Positions 1-4,972 of a stretch of 9,424 nt of DNA are shown in pieces (the first letter of the stretch is position 1; every line of letters begins with the position of its first letter). The notes under the pieces were generated by a model that worked only from the letters and a program-made list of their open reading frames with translations, did no database searches and was not told the origin of the DNA. This DNA comes from an uncultured Collinsella sp. Its GTDB lineage: Bacteria > Actinomycetota > Coriobacteriia > Coriobacteriales > Coriobacteriaceae. Position numbers and translations under genes: made by a program. The stretch spans positions 1 to 9,424 of the forward strand of contig CALHWR010000072.1 of the NCBI GenBank assembly GCA_938036665.1, in the 5' to 3' direction.

Positions 1-701
1 GTGGTCACCGGCGACCCCAGCAGCTCGCCCAACCGCTCCACCACGAAGGCGTTCTCGCACAGGCCACCGGTCAGGTAGTACGGGGCGCCCGCGGCCTGCC
101 CGGCCATGGTCGCCACGCGCGAGACCACGCTGTCGATCACGCCACGTGCGATGTTCTCGCGCGGCTCACCGCGACCGATCAGGCTAATGACCTCACTTTC
201 GGCAAACACCGTGCACATGCTGGAAATCTTGGTAGGCTCGCCGGAACGCGCCAGGTCGGCCATCTGCTGTTGAGAAATACCTAGGCGGTCGGCCATGATC
301 TCCAAAAAGCGCCCCGTGCCGGCAGCGCACTTGTCGTTCATGGCAAACTTGGCCACGCGGCCATTTTTAAGCTGAATGACCTTGGTGTCCTGGCCGCCCA
401 CGTCAATCACCGTGCCGCGATCGCCAAACAGACGCACGGCACCGGCGCCGTGGCAGGTAATCTCGGTCACAACCTTGTGGGCGTATGGCACAGCCACGCG
501 CCCGTAACCCGTGGCCACCACACGCGCAGAATCGGATGCAACGTCAAAGCCCGCCGCCGCGAGCGCCTCGCGCAACCTATCGGCGGCATCGACCGAGGAG
601 AACCCGGTTGGCTGCACGCACGTCCACGCCACCGAACCCTCACCATCGACCACAGCAGCCTTAGCCGCCGTAGACCCGATATCGACCCCGATCCCTATCA
701 T
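1..701 (-). CDS. ATP-dependent activator (component A, HgdC/YjiL-like) of a 2-hydroxyacyl-CoA dehydratase/double-cubane protein, partial
   Basis: This is an ASKHA-fold ATPase of the BadF/BadG/HgdC family, which holds a [4Fe-4S] cluster at its dimer interface and drives single electrons into the partner Fe-S enzyme by ATP hydrolysis. Visible motifs are the first phosphate loop GIGVDIGST (residues 3-11), the second phosphate loop VIDVGGQDTK (98-107), and the two family cysteines: Cys125 in NDKCAAGTGRF and Cys163 in SSMCTVFAESE. The ATG at 701 is preceded by an AGGAGAG ribosome site. Translation runs open to the window edge (233 complete codons), whereas the family is usually about 255-270 residues, so only the extreme C-terminus is missing. 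It is the third gene of the operon, after the two paralogous D-component genes it probably activates. I am confident of the family; the exact partner and substrate are inferred. Confidence 0.9.
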   Translation of the reverse strand, partial: MIGIGVDIGSTAAKAAVVDGEGSVAWTCVQPTGFSSVDAADRLREALAAAGFDVASDSARVVATGYGRVAVPYAHKVVTEITCHGAGAVRLFGDRGTVIDVGGQDTKVIQLKNGRVAKFAMNDKCAAGTGRFLEIMADRLGISQQQMADLARSGEPTKISSMCTVFAESEVISLIGRGEPRENIARGVIDSVVSRVATMAGQAAGAPYYLTGGLCENAFVVERLGELLGSPVT

Positions 702-732
702 GGCTCTCTCCTAATCCAAACATCAAAGACAG

Positions 733-749
733 CGGCGCGTTCAGGCGCC
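733..749 (-). other. Small GC-rich hairpin upstream of the activator gene
   Basis: GGCGC and GCGCC flank a six-base loop, 32 bases upstream of the activator start and just after structured repeat copy 1. The U-rich stretch that follows on the minus strand is weak and interrupted, so I call it a hairpin rather than a terminator. It could modulate readthrough into the activator gene. Confidence 0.35.
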
Positions 750-760
750 TTAGCTCTAGG

Positions 761-856
761 TTTCTCAGGTGCCGGAGGTTGCCCCGAAAGAGGAGCGCGG
801 CGTACTTTGGTACGCAAGCGACGGTTTGAGGGGCAAGATCCGGTGCCTGAGGAAGC
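761..856 (-). repeat. Intergenic structured repeat, copy 1 (long imperfect hairpin)
   Basis: This 96-base element starts at the last base of the upstream gene's stop codon and lies between the second D-component gene and the activator gene. Its outer arms (about 762-785 and 830-854) pair with a 2-nt internal loop at 770-771/844-845 and a mismatch at 777-778/837-838. The centre holds a perfect six-pair hairpin, GCGTAC-TTTG-GTACGC (800-815). It aligns without gaps to 2057-2152. No U-tract follows on the minus strand, so it is not a classical terminator. I do not recognise it as a named family. Confidence 0.8.
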
Positions 857-2019
857 TAGAGGGTTTCGATGAAGGCGGCGATGCGGGTCTCGATCTGGCC
901 CATGTCGCCGTTGCTGTAGTCGGTCTCGATCTTCATATACGGAATACCCGCACCCTCGACGGCCTCCTGCATGCGCGCACTCTCCACGTTAAAGGTGTGG
1001 CACGCCTGCAGCACGCTCTCCACTACGCCATCGACATGATACTTCTCGCACATGGCCAGCGTGTTTTCCATACGACCGTCGTTGGGCGTCATGACCGAGC
1101 AGTTGATATCCAGGTAGCGGTCGGCGATGGCGCGCAGGATATCGGGAGCATCGGGGTCGATCATCATGGCCGCCGTGCGCTCACCCGAGCAGTCGTCCAT
1201 GCACACGACCACGCCGCCATTGGACTCGATAGTACGGCCTATCTTGTTGATCACGCCGCCCACCGGGCAGCCGGTGATCAGAATGCGCTTGGCATCCGCC
1301 GCAACCGGGCGCTCGCCCGCGTCGTAGGCCTCGCGCAGCTTGGCAACCTTTTGCTCCAGCTGATCCGTATAGGCCTCGATATCAAAGCTGAACGTACCGG
1401 CAAACATGGTGCTCATCAGGTCGACGCCGCTCATGGCCGCCGGCTGGTTAGCCTGCAGCGCAAACATCTCGAGCTGGGCCGCACGCAAACGGTTGCGACG
1501 ACGGACGGCGGCGCGCAGGTCATCGTCGGTAATCGTGATGCCGTAGAAGTTCTCGAGCTCCTCCTTGAGTAGGCGGCACTCCTCGTACCAGCCTTCACGC
1601 TCGTAGGCACGATCGCGACCCTGCGGAAGATGCAGAATGTGCGTGCGCTTGAGCTCGTTGAGTAGCTCGTACATCTTCTTCTTGCCGTCGCAGGTGGTCT
1701 CGCCGATGATCATGTCGCTAAAGTACGTAAACGGGCACTTTTGCGAGTAGGCAAAACCGTAGGTCGACTTGATGAGCGGGCACAGGTTTGCCGGCAGCAC
1801 CTTCTCGGCCTCGGGAATCACCTCATCGGACGTACCGCACAGAGCGACACTTGCGGCCCCCGCGGCATCGATAATCTCGAGCGGCGTATAGCTGCACAAA
1901 AAGCCGACCAGGCGATTGCCGGCCTGTTTATAATCCTTGACGCGAATAAACGCGGCCTTGCGCTGCTCGTTGAACTCCTCAAACGTGCTGGGCAACGGCT
2001 GCTCAATATTTTCCGACAT
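856..2019 (-). CDS. YjiM/HgdB-like 2-hydroxyacyl-CoA dehydratase D-component family protein (double-cubane type), paralog 2
   Basis: This 387-residue protein belongs to the HgdB/BcrC/FldC family of Fe-S proteins that accept electrons from an ASKHA activator. From memory it resembles E. coli YjiM and the double-cubane cluster proteins (DCCP) more than classical dehydratase subunits. Shared landmarks are NLCPLIKS (Cys80), KCPF (Cys95), [10 protein letters not shown] (Cys110), LITGCPVGG (Cys251), DDCSG (Cys277), [10 protein letters not shown] (Cys307) and LQACHTF (Cys340). The start at 2019 is chosen over an in-frame ATG at 2043 because TTAGGAGTTAT gives a well-placed ribosome site. It is soluble, with no signal or membrane segment. 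It lies between its paralog and the activator gene, separated from each by a copy of the same structured repeat. The family is certain. Whether it forms a homodimer, or a heterodimer with its neighbour, and on what substrate, cannot be read from sequence. Confidence 0.9.
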   Translation of the reverse strand: MSENIEQPLPSTFEEFNEQRKAAFIRVKDYKQAGNRLVGFLCSYTPLEIIDAAGAASVALCGTSDEVIPEAEKVLPANLCPLIKSTYGFAYSQKCPFTYFSDMIIGETTCDGKKKMYELLNELKRTHILHLPQGRDRAYEREGWYEECRLLKEELENFYGITITDDDLRAAVRRRNRLRAAQLEMFALQANQPAAMSGVDLMSTMFAGTFSFDIEAYTDQLEQKVAKLREAYDAGERPVAADAKRILITGCPVGGVINKIGRTIESNGGVVVCMDDCSGERTAAMMIDPDAPDILRAIADRYLDINCSVMTPNDGRMENTLAMCEKYHVDGVVESVLQACHTFNVESARMQEAVEGAGIPYMKIETDYSNGDMGQIETRIAAFIETL

Positions 2020-2056
2020 ATAACTCCTAAACCTTTTAACCAACCAAGGAAACGGC

Positions 2057-2152
2057 TTTCCCAGGCGCCCGAGGTTGCCGTGAAAGAGCAGCTCCGCGCA
2101 CTTTGGTACGCAAGCGACGGTTTGAACGGCAAGATCGGGTACCTGGGGAAGC
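2057..2152 (-). repeat. Intergenic structured repeat, copy 2 (long imperfect hairpin)
   Basis: This 96-base element begins 17 bases past the stop codon of the first D-component gene and is a gap-free match to copy 1 (82 of 96 bases identical). The central 24 bases plus flanks (about 2100-2125) are identical. The outer stem is preserved although its bases differ: the arms read CCCAGG/CCTGGG and GCCGT/ACGGC where copy 1 has CTCAGG/CCTGAG and GCCCC/GGGGC. In the inner hairpin one pair becomes G-U, but only in the minus-strand transcript, which agrees with co-transcription with the operon. Confidence 0.8.
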
Positions 2153-2169
2153 CGCCGGAACGTATAGCC

Positions 2170-3453
2170 CTAAATGGTTTCCAAGAAAGCCTCAATCCTG
2201 GTTTGCAGTTGGCCTGCATCCTCGCCGGCGTAGTCGGTCGTGATGTGCATATATGGAATGCCTGCCTCCTCGGCGGCCTTCTCCACGGCAAACGACTCCA
2301 TCTCGTAGAGCGTGCAGAACTGCAGGGCCACGTCGACGATGCCGTCGGCGTGCAGGTCCTTGGCCATCTGGACAATGTCCTTCATACGCTGGTCGTTGGG
2401 CGTAAAGACGGCACAGTTGATCTTAAAGTAGCGCTCGGCGATAGCATCGAGCATCTCGTCAACCGTCTCACCGGACTCATCGACCAAATCCTTGTAATAG
2501 CGCGAACCCGTGCAGGACTCCTCGCCCACCACAACGCCGCCGGCCTTCTCGATGAGGTTGAACAGCTTCCAGTTGGGCACGGCCATGGGCGTGCCGGTGT
2601 ACAGGATGCGCTTGGTTCCCTTGGGCGCCACGCCCTCTCCGGCCTCGACACGCTGCTCACACTCGGCCGCCATATCGTTGATGGCTCCGGTCAGACGCGG
2701 CGTGTCGTCCATAAAGGCGGCCTGAACGGTCAGCAGGCTGTCGAGACCGCTAATGGGCGCTGGGTCGGCAGCGCGCGTGGCAGCAAGGCGCTGCAGGGCG
2801 CGACGCTTCTCATTGACGGCGTGGATGGCGGCCTTCAGACGTTCAGGCGTAATCGTGACGCCGCACTCTTCCTCGATCTTGGCGGCGAGCTTCTTGACCT
2901 CGGCCTTCCAGGTCACGAGCGTCGACTCGTCGTGTACGTTGGGAATATCCATGACGTACATGTTCTTTTGCGTGGCAAAAAACTCGTAGGCCTTCTTCTT
3001 GCCATCGCAGGTGTTCTCGCCTACCACCAAGTCACTCGACTCAATGTAGGGGCAGACCTCGCCCAGCTTAAAGCCGGCAAAGCTCTTGATAAGCGGGCAG
3101 GTGTTGCGCGGCAGATGCTCCTCGACCTTATCGGTTGCCCAATCGGCACCCGAGCACAGGCCCACGGGAATACCGTCGCAGGCGAGCACAATCTCCTCGG
3201 GCACGTACACGCAAAACGAACCGACGATCTTGGTGGCCTCGCCGGCCTCCTTCTTGTCGAGCATCTCCTTAATACGGCCGCTGTGGATGTTGGTGGCCAC
3301 AAAGTCCAGGTAGGACGTGGACTTGGCGCGATTGTTCTGCGTCAAGAACATATCGCCGTACATCTGGCCCACGGCGCCCAGCAGCATGTCGTGGTCGGCA
3401 AGATTCATGCCGAGGCTCTCCCACATCGGATGGAAATCGAATTCTTCAGCCAT
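2170..3453 (-). CDS. YjiM/HgdB-like 2-hydroxyacyl-CoA dehydratase D-component family protein, paralog 1
   Basis: This 427-residue Fe-S protein is homologous to the next gene along its whole length, with about 39 extra N-terminal residues. Conserved landmarks are Cys81 and Cys100, NTCPLIKS (Cys119), EVCPY (Cys134), GENTCDGKKK (Cys149), EESCTG (Cys314), INCAVFTPND (Cys347) and LQFCTLY (Cys380). It carries threonine (YTGTPM, residue 288) where the paralog and, from memory, E. coli YjiM have cysteine (TGCP). The ATG at 3453 is preceded by GAGAGGGGAACCGCC, a usable ribosome site. It is the first long gene of the operon, following a leader of about 250 nt. Known relatives either dehydrate (R)-2-hydroxyacyl-CoAs as heterodimers or, as double-cubane proteins, reduce small molecules in vitro. 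The closeness to YjiM favours the second group, but the reaction here is unknown. Confidence 0.9.
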   Translation of the reverse strand: MAEEFDFHPMWESLGMNLADHDMLLGAVGQMYGDMFLTQNNRAKSTSYLDFVATNIHSGRIKEMLDKKEAGEATKIVGSFCVYVPEEIVLACDGIPVGLCSGADWATDKVEEHLPRNTCPLIKSFAGFKLGEVCPYIESSDLVVGENTCDGKKKAYEFFATQKNMYVMDIPNVHDESTLVTWKAEVKKLAAKIEEECGVTITPERLKAAIHAVNEKRRALQRLAATRAADPAPISGLDSLLTVQAAFMDDTPRLTGAINDMAAECEQRVEAGEGVAPKGTKRILYTGTPMAVPNWKLFNLIEKAGGVVVGEESCTGSRYYKDLVDESGETVDEMLDAIAERYFKINCAVFTPNDQRMKDIVQMAKDLHADGIVDVALQFCTLYEMESFAVEKAAEEAGIPYMHITTDYAGEDAGQLQTRIEAFLETI

Positions 3454-3616
3454 GGCGGTTCCCCTCTCGAACCAAAAACGGATAACAGCGGTATCGATGC
3501 ACGACGGGCGGCGATTGCCCTGCCGTGCTCAAACCCGGAATTTTGGGGAACCTGCTTTGCGGTTGACTATTTAATTGTGCGTCGTCTCTCCCGGAGCCGT
3601 GAACATACCTGCTCAT
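3446..3616 (-). CDS. Possible small ORF (56 codons) bridging the leader peptide and the first dehydratase-like gene
   Basis: An open frame begins with the ATG of an ATGA overlap, where the leader peptide's TGA shares two bases with this ATG. It runs unbroken for 56 codons into the start of the next gene, stopping at the TGA inside ATGGCTGA. A GGAG lies six bases before the ATG, inside the 5' arm of a hairpin. The codons (AGG, AGA, TTA, AAT) are unlike those of neighbouring genes, and I recognise no protein family. It is more plausible as a coupling device or chance ORF than as a functional protein. Confidence 0.25.
   Translation of the reverse strand: MSRYVHGSGRDDAQLNSQPQSRFPKIPGLSTAGQSPPVVHRYRCYPFLVREGNRHG
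3457..3473 (-). promoter_or_regulatory. Hairpin presenting the ribosome site of the first dehydratase-like gene
   Basis: In the transcript GGUUC and GAACC form a five-pair stem whose seven-base loop holds part of the GAGAGGGG ribosome-binding sequence of the gene starting at 3453. It is short and may be chance. Confidence 0.3.
3499..3528 (-). other. Leader hairpin in the 5' untranslated region
   Basis: In the transcript GCACG pairs with CGTGC, and an inner GGGC pairs with GCCC. This gives a two-part stem in the leader of the dehydratase-like operon, roughly 45 bases before the start codon. No U-run follows it, so it is not an intrinsic terminator. Confidence 0.45.
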
Positions 3617-3627
3617 ATGCGGCTCCG
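3592..3627 (-). promoter_or_regulatory. Eight-pair leader hairpin overlapping the leader-peptide stop codon
   Basis: CGGAGCCG (3620-3627 on the minus strand) pairs perfectly with CGGCTCCG (3592-3599). Within the 20-base loop CATA and TATG can extend the structure. The 5' arm is the last sense codons of the leader ORF, and its TGA and the overlapping ATG sit at the start of the loop. A ribosome finishing the leader peptide would therefore disrupt the hairpin. Confidence 0.6.
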
Positions 3628-3681
3628 AGCGATATATAGGGCACGCGCGGCAACGCGGCGAATGTATGTCGTCTGCGGCAT
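3613..3681 (-). CDS. Putative 22-residue leader peptide of the dehydratase-like operon
   Basis: A 22-codon ORF starts at ATG 3681 with an excellent ribosome site, AAGGAGGG, seven bases upstream, the strongest-looking site in the window. It begins MPQTTYIRRVAARA and contains five arginines (residues 8, 9, 13, 19 and 21). The predicted promoter lies only about 30 bases upstream, so this would be the first ORF of the transcript. Its last codons form the 5' arm of a hairpin, and its TGA overlaps the ATG of a second small ORF. The arrangement resembles a translation-sensing leader, although no attenuator terminator with a U-run is visible. The strong ribosome site is a direct observation; the function is inference. 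Confidence 0.5.
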   Translation of the reverse strand: MPQTTYIRRVAARALYIARSRI

Positions 3682-3700
3682 GTGCGCACCCTCCTTAACC

Positions 3701-3740
3701 AGTTGAGGTCAACTATATCAACGGTCATCGACCATGCGAA
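3701..3740 (-). promoter_or_regulatory. Predicted promoter of the dehydratase-like operon
   Basis: On the minus strand a TATAGT -10 box (3712-3717) lies 17 bases after a TTCGCA -35-like box (3735-3740), predicting a start near 3704. The -10 overlaps a near-palindrome with six-base arms, AGTTGA-GG-TCAACT (3701-3714), which could be a repressor site. The -35 box lies within one copy of the direct repeat TGCGAACACC (3735-3744; second copy at 3772-3781). It is the only reasonable promoter I see between the modC terminator and the leader ORF. Confidence 0.5.
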
Positions 3741-3788
3741 CACCGTTGACAATCGTACGACAGCTGCGGGGTGCGAACACCTCGCTGT

Positions 3789-3814
3789 CTGATAAATAAT
3801 TATCAGATTGATAA
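3789..3814. promoter_or_regulatory. Operator-like array of TGATAA/TTATCA half-sites
   Basis: CTGATAA-ATAA-TTATCAG is a perfect inverted repeat (3789-3806). Its right arm also forms a second perfect inverted repeat, TTATCA-GAT-TGATAA (3800-3814). The three alternating half-sites sit in an AT-rich island about 75-100 bases upstream of the predicted -10 of the dehydratase-like operon and past the modC terminator. They look like a binding site for a dimeric regulator. The half-site resembles Fur-type boxes but with different spacing, so I do not assign a regulator. Confidence 0.5.
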
Positions 3815-3851
3815 GATTTTGTCATATAGAAATCGGCGAGCGATAAAGCGG

Positions 3852-3885
3852 AAACAAAGCGGTCGAGGACTACCTCCTCGCCCGC
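3852..3885 (-). terminator. Rho-independent terminator of modABC
   Basis: Thirteen bases after the modC stop the minus strand reads GCGG-G-CGAGGA, loop GGTAG, TCCTCG-A-CCGC. This is a ten-pair stem with a single G/A mismatch, followed immediately by TTTGTTT. Position and structure are those of an intrinsic terminator closing the molybdate-transport operon. Confidence 0.85.
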
Positions 3886-3898
3886 ATCGCCCACCGCA

Positions 3899-4969
3899 TC
3901 AACGACAAACCAAATGGATCCTGCTGGCATCAAAATGCATGCGCAGCGTCTCGCCTGCTTGCGGCAGCTCGTCGACAGGCATGCCCACTTTGTTGACCTT
4001 CCACTGCAGGCGCGTCGGCGCGTCGGCGCGCGGCACGTCCAGCAGCACCAGGCGTTCAAAACGCGAATCGCTCACGCGGGCCACATGCAGATCGTAGCTG
4101 TTACGACCGCGCTCAGCGCGGTTGTCCACATGGAAGTAGCTCGCACGAATACCCAGGTACGCCACATTATCGGGAACCTCACGGCCCACGTTGAAGGTCA
4201 TGCCCCAGTCCAGGGCTTCAACTTCCTGAAGCTCGATCTTGCGCGCGCGGCTCGTATTCTTGCAGCCCGTCAGACGCAGCGCAGCCAAGGTTTGCGGCCG
4301 GCGGACCACGTCCTCGACGGAGCCGATCTCCTCCACATGCCCGTTATGCATCACGCAAATGCGCTCGCACAGGCGGCATGCCTCGTCAATATCGTGGCTC
4401 ACGTAGAGCACGGTACGGTTACAGACGTCGAACAGGTCGAGCATGTTCTGCTCAAGCGCGCTCTTGAGATACGCGTCGAGCGCGCTCATGGGCTCGTCGA
4501 ACATAAAAATGCCCGGGTGTGCCGCCACCATGCGAGCAAGCGCCACACGCTGCTGCTGGCCGCCCGAGAGGCGCGCGGGATAACGGTCGGCAAAGTCGGC
4601 CAGTCCAAAGATGCCCAGGTAGCGCTCGGCAAGTTGTCTACGCGCTGCGGCGTCACCTGCACCCTCAACGCCGGCGCACACGTTATCGGCCACCGTCATA
4701 TTAGGGAACAGCTGATAGTTTTGAAACATCAGGGCGCATTTTCGCTCCTGGGGCGAAAGGTTGATGCCCGCCGCAGAGTCAAAGAAGGTCACGCCGTTGA
4801 CGACGATCTTGCCCTCGTCGGGTGTCTCCACGCCGGCAATGCAGCGCAACGTGCAGCTCTTGCCGCAACCCGAGGCGCCCAGGAGCGCCACACGCTCCTC
4901 GCCGGCCTCAAGCTGCATGTCGAGCATAAACCCGGGATAGCGTTTTTTGATATCCAAAACGAGCGACAT
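3899..4969 (-). CDS. modC: Molybdate ABC transporter ATP-binding protein ModC
   Basis: This 356-residue ABC ATPase powers molybdate import with ModB and ModA, on the cytoplasmic face of the membrane. The sequence shows Walker A GASGCGKS (31-38), the Q-loop (Gln83), signature LSGGQQQR (134-141), Walker B IFMFDEP (154-160), D-loop SALD and the switch His192. A C-terminal regulatory region follows from about residue 225, and the length matches E. coli ModC (about 352). It starts three bases after the modB stop, and its GGAGG ribosome site lies inside the final codons of modB, implying translational coupling. The C-terminal part is divergent, and I cannot confirm a canonical molybdate-binding Mop fold by eye. 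The assignment rests on the family motifs plus the modA-modB context. Confidence 0.9.
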   Translation of the reverse strand: MSLVLDIKKRYPGFMLDMQLEAGEERVALLGASGCGKSCTLRCIAGVETPDEGKIVVNGVTFFDSAAGINLSPQERKCALMFQNYQLFPNMTVADNVCAGVEGAGDAAARRQLAERYLGIFGLADFADRYPARLSGGQQQRVALARMVAAHPGIFMFDEPMSALDAYLKSALEQNMLDLFDVCNRTVLYVSHDIDEACRLCERICVMHNGHVEEIGSVEDVVRRPQTLAALRLTGCKNTSRARKIELQEVEALDWGMTFNVGREVPDNVAYLGIRASYFHVDNRAERGRNSYDLHVARVSDSRFERLVLLDVPRADAPTRLQWKVNKVGMPVDELPQAGETLRMHFDASRIHLVCR

Positions 4970-4972
4970 AGC

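Noticed and set aside
761..856. Structured repeat copy 1 as an intrinsic terminator
   Set aside because: The hairpin is not followed by a U-tract on the minus strand, and the activator gene downstream has no separate convincing promoter.
769..1572. A 267-codon plus-strand open frame
   Set aside because: It is antisense to the second dehydratase-like gene, whose cysteine motifs and ribosome site are convincing.
1741..3639. A 632-codon open frame on the plus strand
   Set aside because: It lies antisense to two recognisable Fe-S enzyme genes and both structured repeats, and it matches no family. Long antisense frames are common in GC-rich coding DNA.
3454..3705. A known riboswitch (molybdenum cofactor, T-box, cobalamin) in the dehydratase-like leader
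   Set aside because: No conserved core of these classes could be recognised. Only simple hairpins and small ORFs are visible.
3859..3915. A plus-strand stretch that translates to protein-like sequence (VEDYLLARIAHRIND), suspected as a gene remnant
   Set aside because: It coincides with the modC intrinsic terminator (3852-3885) and the end of modC. A stop lies just upstream in that frame, and the hairpin plus T-run explains the base pattern.
3718..4059. A 113-codon minus-strand frame overlapping the end of modC, suspected as a frameshifted modC C-terminus
   Set aside because: modC already has a normal family length and ends just before a terminator. This frame runs straight through the terminator and the promoter region.
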